A DNA stretch of 64,000 bases from Mytilus galloprovincialis (lineage: Eukaryota > Mollusca > Bivalvia > Mytilida > Mytilidae): contig NC_134850.1 of the NCBI RefSeq assembly GCF_965363235.1, forward strand, positions 30,282,102 through 30,346,101. The letters run 5' to 3'. This document shows, in pieces, positions 56,401 to 64,000 of the stretch (positions within the stretch are counted from its first letter, which is position 1; each line of letters starts with the position of its first letter). Below the pieces are notes generated by a model that had not been told where the DNA came from, searched no databases, and worked only from the letters and a program-made list of their open reading frames with translations. The translations under genes and the position numbers were made by a program.

Positions 56401-56584
56401 CAATATTTTATTCGTTTTTAGTGTTAAGATCAAGGTAATTTGTTTGTTTCAGGTTGGAGTTGAACTTAGGAAGCACGGTTCCTCTGAAAGGACATTCTGG
56501 TTACTAAAGAAGGAACTTATTGAATGGGAAGAAGAATTCTGCTCATCCCCATCCGATGGGGCATCATTGGGGAGTTCTTTGTGA
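44266..56584 (+). CDS. NIT-domain transmembrane guanylate cyclase (seven coding exons)
   Basis: Seven exons (44266-44452, 46161-47208, 48896-49188, 50258-50395, 52283-52381, 53434-53525, 56453-56584) join with matching phases and GT/AG borders into 662 residues. Residues 1-77 are cytosolic and basic. TM1 is ~78-97. The extracellular NIT domain is ~100-350 and includes '[13 protein letters not shown]' and 'GRERGYG'. TM2 is ~374-397, then a linker helix ('[10 protein letters not shown]') and a class III cyclase domain ~450-640. Asp459 ('SDMVGFT') and Asp503 ('VETVGDGY') bind metal. Glu499 and Cys571 ('YCLFG') select guanine. The usual N-T-A-S-R-M is replaced by R-V-A-A-I-M (578-583), so the catalytic Asn and Arg are missing. 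NIT-type guanylate cyclases are known in marine invertebrates (for example NIT-GCs in the annelid Platynereis) and are linked to nitric-oxide or nitrite signalling. This member may be inactive alone or work in a heterodimer. Confidence 0.9.
44785..45015 (+). repeat. Family C copy plus Penelope 3' tail fragment, in intron 1
   Basis: Family C phrases 'ccgaactccgaggaaaattc' and 'aacgaatgaataacaactgt' run to about 44930. The next 75 bases ('aaactgacaaatccatggca') look like a reversed fragment of the Penelope tail. Confidence 0.6.
45410..45535 (+). repeat. Family A 5' fragment, in intron 1
   Basis: Contains 'agtgtcaatgagacaactct' and 'ccattatatgtcaaaggacg'. It is truncated by the TTAA element that starts at 45536. 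Confidence 0.65.
45536..46097. mobile_element. piggyBac-type MITE with TTAA target sites, in intron 1
   Basis: TTAA lies at 45532-45535 and at 46098-46101. The ends are GGTGGCTGCTGGGTACAAA and, in reverse complement, GGGGGCTCCTGGGTATAAAT. At 562 bp it is non-coding. It ends about 60 bases before cyclase exon 2. Confidence 0.8.
46161..47208 (+). CDS. NIT guanylate cyclase, exon 2 (TM1, NIT domain, TM2)
   Basis: Acceptor ctaattgtag ends at 46160. The exon completes the split Gly codon and encodes '[20 protein letters not shown]' onward. It ends at AA|GTAAGT (phase 2) after 'KYSLQIAR'. It carries the entire sensor region in one exon. Confidence 0.9.
48530..48868 (+). repeat. Dispersed repeat family D, ending ~28 bases before cyclase exon 3
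   Basis: Contains 'gtgttgtgtcgttgttctcc', 'tgcatttccctcagttttag', 'tggatttatgagttttgaac' and 'gtatactactgttgccttt'. Its 3' boundary lies within the branch-point distance of the acceptor at 48895. Confidence 0.7.
48896..49188 (+). CDS. NIT guanylate cyclase, exon 3 (linker helix, metal and guanine residues)
   Basis: Acceptor ttatttctag ends at 48895. The exon encodes '[20 protein letters not shown]' onward, including 'SDMVGFT' and 'KVETVGDGY', and ends TCA G|GTAATG in phase 1. The dimer-forming linker helix and both metal Asp residues are here. Confidence 0.9.
49935..50150 (-). repeat. Dispersed repeat family A, in intron 3
   Basis: Plus-strand 'ggccgttagttttatcgttt', 'gttgaaggccgtacggtcaa' and 'ctcattggcaatcataccac' give a minus-strand family A copy. 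It ends about 110 bases before exon 4. Confidence 0.7.
50258..50395 (+). CDS. NIT guanylate cyclase, exon 4
   Basis: Acceptor gatgattgtag ends at 50257. The exon encodes '[20 protein letters not shown]' to '[10 protein letters not shown]', the class III segment that normally reads as GLP-(K/R)-N...R-(I/V)-G-(I/C)-H-S-G. It ends TCAG|GTAAC in phase 1. Confidence 0.9.
51282..51435. repeat. Near-perfect foldback (~150 bp), in intron 4
   Basis: The left arm 'agacaata(c)ctgtttagtg' plus 'tctttaaatatcagctgtat' and 'ttgtac' is mirrored on the right by 'gtacaaatacagctgat', 'atttaaagacactaaacag' and 'ttattgtct'. The inner part ('cgaaacaaggtgta'/'tacacctgtttcg') also pairs, leaving a loop of only a few bases around 51360. 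It could be a MITE or an inverted duplication. Confidence 0.75.
51980..52292 (+). repeat. 313-bp duplication, copy 1 (includes start of exon 5)
   Basis: Runs from 'ttcatacaataccgagtccg' to 'aggtcctgttgt' and is almost identical to 52624-52936. It covers the intron end, the acceptor and the first ten bases of exon 5. Confidence 0.9.
52283..52381 (+). CDS. NIT guanylate cyclase, exon 5 (altered catalytic segment)
   Basis: Acceptor tactttatag ends at 52282. It encodes '[20 protein letters not shown]', then '[13 protein letters not shown]', and ends G|GTATAT in phase 1. In active cyclases this segment reads G-D-T-V-N-T-A-S-R-M. Here GD is GS, the Asn is Arg578 and the Arg is Ile582, while the guanine-selecting Cys571 is kept. 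Confidence 0.9.
52500..52623. repeat. Foldback made of two head-to-head family A 5' ends
   Basis: 'caactctatatagatatagg' plus 'atgatgtagtgtaaatgcta' is mirrored by 'tagtatttacactacatcat' and 'cctaaatctatatagagttg'. Each arm resembles the family A start. Its right end coincides with the left border of duplication copy 2 (52624). Confidence 0.8.
52624..52936 (+). repeat. 313-bp duplication, copy 2 (partial exon 5)
   Basis: Diverged from copy 1 at only a few positions. It keeps the acceptor (ending 52926) and the codons for G-P-V-V, then breaks off into unrelated sequence. Read from the acceptor it meets a stop after about 15 codons, at TAA near 52971. Confidence 0.85.
53020..53407 (+). repeat. 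Dispersed repeat family A, ending ~26 bases before exon 6
   Basis: Near-full copy of the longer subtype (compare 32540-32965), from 'tagatataggaagatgtggt' to 'aatatcaattggcaggttta'. It sits directly against the acceptor zone of cyclase exon 6. Confidence 0.8.
53434..53525 (+). CDS. NIT guanylate cyclase, exon 6
   Basis: Acceptor gcatattttag ends at 53433. It encodes '[20 protein letters not shown]' to 'RPRDVPKVT', equivalent to the I-x-V/I-S...L segment after the catalytic loop. It ends ACG|GTAAGA in phase 0. Confidence 0.85.
53745..54045. mobile_element. Foldback/MITE-like repeat, copy 2, in intron 6
   Basis: Same plan as 25062-25395: 'acagattccaccac', 'ccactctcaacagttaaa', then 'ttaactgtctcgagtggaga', 'atatcgtaatacac' and 'gttgtggaatct'. 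Confidence 0.65.
54272..55341. mobile_element. Non-autonomous DNA transposon with CAGGGCCGTAACTA ends, in intron 6
   Basis: The left end CAGGGCCGTAACTA and right end TAGTTACGGCCCTG are perfect inverted repeats, followed inward by 'tgaggcaggggaggc' and 'gcctcccctgaa'. CAGGG ends suggest hAT, though the 8-bp flanks (AGTAACAA / GTCAATAC) match only loosely. The interior has two tandem ~225-bp segments ('aaggaaatcgaag(a/g)aaaac'), which explains the 116-codon frame at 54967-55317. No transposase is seen. Confidence 0.75.
55390..55540 (-). repeat. Dispersed repeat, inverted partner of 8.2-8.4 kb
   Basis: 'gattggtcgagaagacttcc' and 'gatagacgacgttgaccgaa' are the reverse complement of the 8.2 kb copy. 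The frame at 55386-55577 lies in it and is not credited. Confidence 0.55.
55811..55854. repeat. Perfect 44-bp palindrome
   Basis: 'attaaacgcctttttaaagg' + AATT + 'cctttaaaaaggcgtttaat' reads identically on both strands, centred on GAATTC, with no spacer and no mismatch. It lies in intron 6. Confidence 0.95.
56245..56350 (-). repeat. Dispersed repeat family A 5' fragment, ~100 bases before exon 7
   Basis: Plus-strand 'tgctcattgttgaaagccgt', 'gttaatttctgtgttatttg' and 'gagttgtctcattgacattc' give a minus-strand family A fragment. Confidence 0.7.
56453..56584 (+). CDS. NIT guanylate cyclase, exon 7 (C-terminus)
   Basis: Acceptor gtttgtttcag ends at 56452. It encodes '[20 protein letters not shown]' then an acidic tail 'ELIEWEEEF', ending at TGA 56582-56584. 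'TFWLLKK' corresponds to the T-Y-W-L-x-G-(K/R) end of animal cyclase domains. Confidence 0.85.
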   Translation, partial: VGVELRKHGSSERTFWLLKKELIEWEEEFCSSPSDGASLGSSL

Positions 56585-57413
56585 TATTCAAAATATGTGC
56601 ATGCAAAACTGATGATGGTACCTATATAGTACTTGTAATCATTTGTAACATTGAAAACGAAATCTATTTTAAAATATAATTATTCTCATAATAACTACAG
56701 CTATCGTCCCATTGTAAATTGGTGAATACTTAATATATTTTTTTTACATATGAGAGAAGAGAAGGATATGGCTTTTAAATTCATGACAACAATCCCTACA
56801 AGACCTTGACAAAGGGTTGCATCGCATTGAATGTTAAACTGGATATGGGTACACTTCAGTTCACCATTAGATAAACTAACTCAAAGTTTAATATAGAATA
56901 AGATGTGATATGATTGCCAGAGACCGAATGCTGTACAAGTAGCAACTGTAAAAATGGTCGGTGATTTCACCTCGACTAGTTTTTTTATTATCAAAGTCAA
57001 GCAGAAACTTTCTAAATAATCATCTAGTAGGAGGCAAAAAGGATGGAAAGCCAAAGATTTAAAAAAAAATACGTTTAACTTTCAGTTTCTATACATGGTC
57101 AAATCGAGAAAACCTCGAAAACCTCGAACTAAAAAAAAAGTACACTGATTGGAGGATAAAAAAGATATGATAAAATAGTTGTTGCATTTCACCATGTTTA
57201 ATATGATGTTGTATTGTTTCTGTAGAATCGATTCTTCTTGTCAAGAAGGTTTGTGTGTTTGATTGTTATACAATTGTAATTTGTTTGTGATACAAATAAT
57301 GTGATTATTGCTCTTTGAGATTTATATTAACTATTACAAGTTCAAATGCGAAAATATACGTTAAACCAAGAAACCGAACTTCGTACACGTTCCAAAAGTG
57401 CTATATAAAAAAA

Positions 57414-59410
57414 TGAGATCTGATATCACCCCTAGTTATTTTGGTGGCGTTTGTGTTGTTTATTCTTTAGTTTTCTATGTTGTGTCGTGTGTGCTGTTGC
57501 TTGTTTGTCTTTTTCATTTTTAGCCATGGCGTTGTCAGTTTGTTTTAGATTGATGCGTCCCTCTTATATAACCATTGTAATTTTTCTGAAAAAACGGTTG
57601 GTTCAAAATTTTGAAATTTTTATATTTTTGTTAAAGGGTCAAATAACATACATTTAAAAAATTTTATGTAAATTAAACGAAACTAATTAATTGTAGTGTA
57701 AGTGTTGGGTACCACCTTGATGTAAGTAATATATCTCATTAACGTATATAACGTATAAAATAGTTGCCATGGTGATGGATATTGCTAACGATAGATTATT
57801 CAGAACCGTTTTTGTACATTCGGAGGAACTGCAAAAACGTTCATTCTTCAATTTGAAGTTTACAAACAAGGGTATTGATGCTATAAATATAAGTAATATT
57901 CTTAAAAGAGTAAAAGGCAACATTCCTTCTTCCTTTAAGGATCACTCTTCTCCTATAGTATCGTATTCCTACAATAAACCTGTTGCATCTAAAATTTTCA
58001 ATCACAAAAAAGTGTTACAAAATCTAAATATTGATGACCTCAAAGCTAAACCACTTGATTGTGCCTGTTCACATTCCCATTTCGTGTAAAATCCTCCTGG
58101 CCATGTAATTTCTGGAGACCTAAACATAGTCAATAACTACAAGTTCAGACAACTTTTGTCCAAGGGTCCGAAATACAGAGAGCCTCAGCCAATCAATTGG
58201 AAGCAGAACTTTAAACTACTAATGGATTATGTTGAGGGTTATGCAAAAGACTGGACAAAAAGAGAAAAGGTTGAGGTTGACACTCTTTCGGAGTGGGTAA
58301 AATCAGTGAGGTCATTGCTTCAGATAAGAGTAAGTAAGCTTAAAGGGTCAATGAGCACCAAAGCTCCTTCTATCTTTAAAGACACTCAGGTCATAGAGGA
58401 GTTGTCTTACCTCCATAACAAATATGTTGTCGTTCCAGCTGACAAAGCCTCAAACAATATTGTTTTTGTTTGCAAGAAACACTACATTGACTGCCTGATG
58501 AAGGAACTCGGGATAAATAACAAACTTGGAAATCCTACATATACACTAAGTACGCTTACGAAGCTGGAGATCCTGGAAAACCAGTAATCGGTTCTAATCT
58601 CCTTTGGTGTTAATTCAAAGGATGAAGACAAGGATCTGTAGGTTTGGTCTTCAAACAGACTATTGGAATCCCAATGAGTACCAATTGCACTCCTCTACTT
58701 GCAGATTTGTTTTAGTATTCATATGAAGCAGAATTTATCTAAGGGCCTGTACAGAAAGGAGAAAAGAAATTAGCCTAGTCTTTTAATTCCACCTTTTGGT
58801 ATATTGAGGATGTGCTGTCTCTTAATAATAATAGATTCAGTGATCACTTAGTACATTTAATATATCTAAGTGAACTTGAAATTAAAGATACTATTGACAC
58901 AGATAAATCTGCTTCATATTTAGACCTTTTTCTCGAAATGACTACTGATGGTAGATTGAATACCAAAATTTATGACAAACGCGATGATTTTAATTTTCCT
59001 ATTGTCAACTTTCAATTTCTGTTTAGCAACATCCCAGCGGCACCAGAATACTGAGTATATGTGTCTCAATTGATACGTCACTCTACAGCTAGCTCAAAGT
59101 ACGTTGATTTTGTTGAACGAGAAATACTGCTTTCTCAAAAGTTGCAAAGACAGGGCTATGAATCAATCAAATTAAGATCATCACTCAAGAAATTTTACGG
59201 TCGCCATCATGAGCTGATTGGCCATTATTACAAAAGTGTGTCAGAAATCATATCTGATATTCTTCCTCAGTCATAATAACCTTCCATCATTACCGAACTG
59301 AACAAAGAAATAATACGACGGGTGCCGTATACGGTGCAGGAAATGCTTACCCTTACGGAGCACCTGATTTCACTCCCGGTTTTTAGTGGAGTTTGTGTTG
59401 TTTCTTATTA
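57414..59410 (+). mobile_element. Penelope-like element, nearly full length, broken
   Basis: Order: a copy of the 3' tail (57414-57570) acting as an upstream pseudo-LTR; an N-terminal region (57769-58089, 'SSPIVSYSYNKPVASKIFNH'); a middle region (58150-58590, 'PINWKQNFKLLMDYVEGYAK', 'PADKASNNIVFV'); an RT core ('FKQTIGIPM' with 'TPLLADLF' near 58650, 'YIEDVLSLNNN' near 58800); a post-RT segment ('DDFNFPIVNF', 'SQLIRHST', 'LIGHYYKSVSEI') ending at 59276; then a tail (59285-59405). No GIY-YIG endonuclease is visible. The reading frame is broken in several places. The tail-coding-tail layout is the tandem arrangement typical of Penelope-like elements. Moderately old. Confidence 0.85.
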
Positions 59411-59414
59411 ATTA

Positions 59415-60505
59415 AGAACGTACGAACTATAGAGGTCAACACAAGGTCTTGAACAATACCGAAATGTATAAAAAAAAAATATAAAAATAAAGAATACACA
59501 TGACAGAGGCAAGTTGACAGATCTGCCGTCCATTATCGTCCGGAATCTAGATAATTTGTTTTGGTAGATTATATATATCTATATTAATTACGTTATAGAG
59601 CGCAATGTGTCGAGGACATTATTGTTACCTGAAAGAAATTTTTAAAGAAAACAAAAGAAATAGTATTGCAACATAAGAAGAAGCCACCATATTTCTGTTT
59701 AAAATATCATTTAGTATGCATTGTGTGTTCTAACATCAGTTTTCGGTCAAATTTCAATAATTATTAACAGTTTATTGTATAATTTACTGTTATCAGCCTC
59801 CCAAGATTCAGAACGTTTTTGTGTCTAGGAAATCAAGATCACCATTGACAATTTATGGCTCCAGAATCCTAGATTGCGACCAAGTGTTTTCTCATACAAG
59901 TGTTCGTCCAAAAAATGCACATTATTATCGTATTTTCAAAATTTCAAAATGTACTGATTCTGAAGCCAATACTGTACTCTTATGAAGAGATTTATTCTAA
60001 CAAAGAAGTAAGGCATTTGAAATAGATCTATTTAAGAACCAGATTATGACAATTTAAACATTTTATGATCAAGTTGATGTATTCAAGTCCATATTTGTCA
60101 TAAAGTAAACCTTGAACACATCAATTTTGTAATTTTGTTTCATACCTTAAGCTATCACTAGATACATTTTTTCAACATTCGCTTTGTTAAACATTTCACT
60201 AGATACATTCTTATAACAATCATTAAGTACATACTTATAACATATCACAAAGTACATAACTTCTCAAGTCCATTCTCTTAAAAAAATAAGATAAGTATAA
60301 AACATAGTAATAAAGTAAAATAAGATACATTTTTAGCAGTAAAGACTACCTAAGGTAGATTAGGTGTCTTCCTCCGTCTTGGATTTGGAAATACCAGAAA
60401 ACAAGCTCTAGGTCTTTAATTGAATGTGTAAATTTTAAGAGTAGAAGGAAATTCGTGTGCAAGAACTTTCATTTCAATAAAAAAAAATAACATGTTTTAT
60501 CATAT
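59415..60505. other. Intergenic, nothing recognised
   Basis: AT-rich, with short local repeats of 'cactagatacat' and 'aagtacataact' near 60150-60250. No gene. Confidence 0.4.
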
Positions 60506-60509
60506 TTAT

Positions 60510-60975
60510 GGTTGTATTTTACAAAAAGCAAAAAACTTTTGTTTGATGATTTTTTTTCCCAACTTTATCACATAAGGGTAGACAACTCAAATACAAGGGC
60601 AGATAATTCAGATAAAGGTAGTTTTACAATATAATGTGTTAAAAATTTACCTATTTAATTATGTAGCAAGAAAACGGATCCAGTTACCCCACTTTCTTTT
60701 TATTAACTGAAAGCATACTATTAAAGCTATCTTATTATATGTTATCTCAAAGTTCTAATGTGTAGTTTACGCTTTATTGCCAAAAAAATGGGTTCTCCAT
60801 GCATAATCTATACAAAATCTGTCAATTTTGAACACTGTGTAGCCTGAAAATAAGCCCCATGACCCATTCTTTTTGTTTTTTTATTTTATAAAAAGCATGG
60901 TATGAACTATATTTTGGCAAATTATGAAAAAATTCTATGGAGCAAATTTAGACACCCCATCTACCTTAAACGACC
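60510..60975 (+). repeat. Dispersed repeat, partner of the window start
   Basis: Direct copy of 1-470. Its final ~90 bases ('aaaaagcatggtatgaacta', 'gaaaaaattctatggagc') also form the start of the first 876-bp tandem unit. Confidence 0.75.
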
Positions 60976-63355
60976 ATAAGTGTTAATGAGCCGTTGTTAT
61001 TGTAAACATGGTAAATACATAAAATATTATGAATAAAATCTGTTATTAATTTCTTCCAGTTGGTATTTGGTAGCCAACGCAGGGTCCAAATATTTCAATA
61101 AATAGCGCAATATCTGTGAATGAATCAGCATGGAAATTTTGTCTTTCCATAAACATACATGATCGTATAATGAAGTCTTAAAATATCTACATTCTAAAAT
61201 AAGAACATTCACAAATGTCTCGGCCTAAAAATCTTAAATCTAATTATGAATGTACTAACATTTTGCCACATGCAAGGTGTGTAAAAATTAGATTCAGTAT
61301 GTTTTCTAAATATAGAGATACTTTTATATTTAGTAAATATGTTTCAAAAAATAGTCTTTAAAAAAACAGCTGTTAATTACCAATAAACAGATACTAAACG
61401 TGTGACAACAATGGTAAACTTTTAAGATAAGATACACTCATAAAGTCGTTATTTCGATCAAGGTTAATGCAAAAGAAGGGCAAACTATAGCATGGGGACA
61501 GTCAAACTTATAGATCTAAAATAAACTGACAACGCCATTGCTAAAAAGTAAAAAGACTAACAGACAAATAATAGCACACAAGGAGTTTTTTTCAAAACTT
61601 TATGAGGGGGTCTTTACACAATATAAAACTAGTACCGTTTAAGAAATTAAACTTTGTATATGGTAAAGCAAGGTAAATGCAGGATATAAAATTACAGGTA
61701 AAGTCAGTCTAGTGTGAATTAGCATAAAGTACAGTATATAAATACAAAAAAGTAAAATATTTTATAAAAAGCATGATATGAACTATATTTTGGCAAATTA
61801 TGAAAAAATTCTATGGAGCAAATTTAGACACCCAATCTACCTTAAACGACCATAAGTGTCAATGAGCCGTTGTTATTGTAAAAATGGTAAATACATAAAA
61901 TATTATGAATAAAATCTGTTATTAATTTCTTCCAGTTGGTATTTGGTAGCCAACGCAGGGTGCAAATATTTCAATAAATAGCGCAATATCTGTGAATGGA
62001 TCAGCATGGAAATTTTGTCTTTCCATAAACATACATGATCGTATAATGAAGTCTTAAAATATCTACATTCTAAAATAAGAACATTCACAAATGTCTCGGC
62101 CTAAAAATCTTAAATCTAATTATGAATGTACTAACATTTTGCCACATGCAAGGTGTATAAAAATTAGATTCAGTATGTTTTCTAAATATAGAGATACTGT
62201 TATATTTAGTAAATATGTTTCAAAAAATAGTCTTTAAAAAAACAGCTGTTAATTACCAATAAACAGATACTAAACGTGTGACAACAATGGTAAACTTTTA
62301 GGATAAGATACACTCATGAAGTCGTTATTTCGATCAAGGTTAATGCAAAAGAAGGGCAAACTATAGCATGGGGACAGTCAAACTTATAGATCTAAAATAA
62401 ACTGACAACGCCATTGCTAAAAAGTAAAAAGACTAACAGACAAATAATAGCAGACAAGGATTTTTTTTCAAAACTTTATGAGGGGGTCTTTACACAATAT
62501 AAAAATAGTACCGTTTAAGAAATTAAACTTTGTATATGGTAAAGCAAGGTAAATGCAGGATATAAAATTACAGGTAAAGTCAGTCTAGTGTGAATTAGCA
62601 TATAAAGTACAGTATATAAATACAAAAAAGTAAAATATTTTATAAAAAGCATGATATGAACTATATTTTGGCAAATTATGAAAAAATTCTATGGAGCAAA
62701 ATTAGACACCCCATCTACCTAAACGACCATAAGTGTCAATGAGCCGTTGTTATTGTAAACATGGTAAATACATAAAATATTATGAATAAAATCTGTTATT
62801 AATTTCTTCCAGTTGGTATTTGGTAGCCAACGCAGGGTGCAAATATTTCAATAAATAGCGCAATATCTGTGAATGGATCAGCATGGAAATTTTGTCTTTC
62901 CATAAACATACATGATCGTATAATGAAGTCTTAAAATATCTACATTCTAAAATAAGAACATTCACAAATGTCTCGGACTTAAAATCTTAAATCTAATTAT
63001 GAATGTACTAACATTTTGCCACATGCAAGGTGTGTACAAATTAGATTCAGTATGTTTTCTAAATATAGAGATACTTTTATATTTAGTAAATATGTTTCAA
63101 AAAATAGTCTTTAAAAAAACAGCTGTTAATTACCAATAAACAGATACTAAACGTGTGACAACAATGGTAAACTTTTAAGATAAGATACACTCATGAAGTC
63201 GTTATGGGGTCTTTACACAATATAAAAATAGTACCGTTTAAGAAAGTAAACTTTGTATATGGTAAAGCAAGGTAAATGCAGGATATAAAATTACAGGTAA
63301 AGTCATTCTAGTGTGAATTAGCATAAAGTACAGTATATAAATACAAAAAAGTAAA
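60885..63355 (+). repeat. Three tandem units of ~876 bp
   Basis: Units start near 60885, 61760 and 62637; equivalent minus-strand frames at 61027, 61903 and 62780 give periods of 876 and 877 bp. The copies are very similar. The third lacks about 160 bp in the middle ('gaagtcgttatggggtcttt' near 63196). Units one and two carry a reversed fragment of the Penelope 3' tail ('aaactgacaacgccattgc' at about 61522 and 62399). A 61-codon minus-strand frame is kept in all three with one amino-acid difference (Asp/His), reflecting recent duplication rather than proven selection. Confidence 0.9.
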
Positions 63356-63359
63356 GTAA

Positions 63360-64000
63360 AATAGTAGGTTACAATAGGTACTCCTTTATAACATGAACAT
63401 TTTAATGTTAATCAGCATATAGCAAAGTATATAAATATAAAAGCATACAATAAAATAGTGTGATCCAATATGTCATTCATTATGACATTCACATGATCTG
63501 TAATTTCCGAAACGCATAGAATGTTGCATACTAGTATCTATTATCAAAATGTGATGAGAATAAATAACACAAGGCAAAATTCATAACATTTTTTTTGGGG
63601 CTGAGGAGTGAAGAGGGTATAAGAAACTTAAAACAATGAAAAAAGTACTGATGTTTCAAAAATGCTGTTTGCTTATGACTGGCATGCTTTTCATATTTTA
63701 AGTTAAATTACCATTTCAGACTTTCGTTCTATCCGTATATAATAACATTAATACATAGATATCTATTGATTAAGGTTAGAATAAAAAAAACAATAATCAT
63801 AACTAAATGGGCATACACTCAAGTTCTAAGACGTTTAAAAAAAAATATCGGATATGTTCTAATTTTTTTTTTTGAATAATTTTGTTTTCTACGTATTCTT
63901 GAATACATTGTCGTTATTGAAACAGCGACCGATTTAGTAGGAACATTATCTACATAGTAGATAAAAACAACTTGAACTGTGACACAGTTCAGATTGTGGT
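63360..64000. other. Right end of window, nothing recognised
   Basis: AT-rich, with homopolymer runs near 63588 and 63866. No gene or repeat copy identified. Confidence 0.4.

Noticed and set aside
61027-62965. Three conserved 61-codon frames as a small gene family
   Set aside because: Conservation is fully explained by recent tandem duplication of the whole 876-bp unit, and no homology was recognised.

Overview
The window looks like nuclear DNA of a bivalve mollusc, most likely a Mytilus-type mussel. It is AT-rich and intron-rich, has very low gene density, and is packed with short repeats and Penelope-like remnants of kinds I associate with mussel genomes. Nothing points to a prokaryote: there are no operons, ribosome binding sites, CRISPR arrays or IS elements. 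No tRNA or rRNA gene was found.

Two host genes can be supported with confidence, both on the plus strand. The first is a large exon (22876-24854) for a Mab-21/cGAS-like nucleotidyltransferase-fold protein with a GS motif and a D-x-D metal motif, a class linked to innate immune nucleotide signalling in animals. The second is a seven-exon gene (44266-56584) whose exons join in frame into a 662-residue membrane guanylate cyclase: TM helix, NIT (nitrate/nitrite-sensing) domain, TM helix, class III cyclase domain. It keeps both metal aspartates and the guanine-selecting Glu and Cys, but lacks the Asn and Arg that stabilise the transition state. A third possible gene is an unrecognised 139-residue ORF with a splice acceptor just upstream (17315-17734).

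Region by region. 0-2.4 kb: dispersed and short tandem repeats. 2.5-5.6 kb: a broken, intron-poor copy of a multicopy invertebrate protein family, split by a Penelope 3' end and by a unit carrying an intact hammerhead ribozyme. 5.6-17 kb: repeats, a SINE, a piggyBac-type MITE, Penelope fragments, a tandem hammerhead dimer and a 49-bp minisatellite. 17-25 kb: the orphan ORF, a nested mobile-element complex (outer inverted repeats, Crypton-like ORF, hAT insertion), then the cGAS-like gene. 25-31 kb: a decayed minisatellite with an inverted partner, plus a Penelope fragment. 31-39 kb: dispersed repeats and a second tandem hammerhead-like family. 39.8-42.1 kb: a hierarchical minisatellite. 44-57 kb: the cyclase gene, with introns full of MITEs, foldbacks and a 313-bp duplication that copies the start of a catalytic exon. 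57.4-59.4 kb: a nearly full-length but broken Penelope-like element. 60.5-63.4 kb: a direct copy of the window's first 450 bases, followed by three tandem units of about 876 bp.

The most interesting signals are the catalytically altered NIT guanylate cyclase, the hammerhead-bearing tandem units (two families), the three-level minisatellite hierarchy, and the nested element at 18.8-22.4 kb. All homology statements come from pattern recognition; no search was run.
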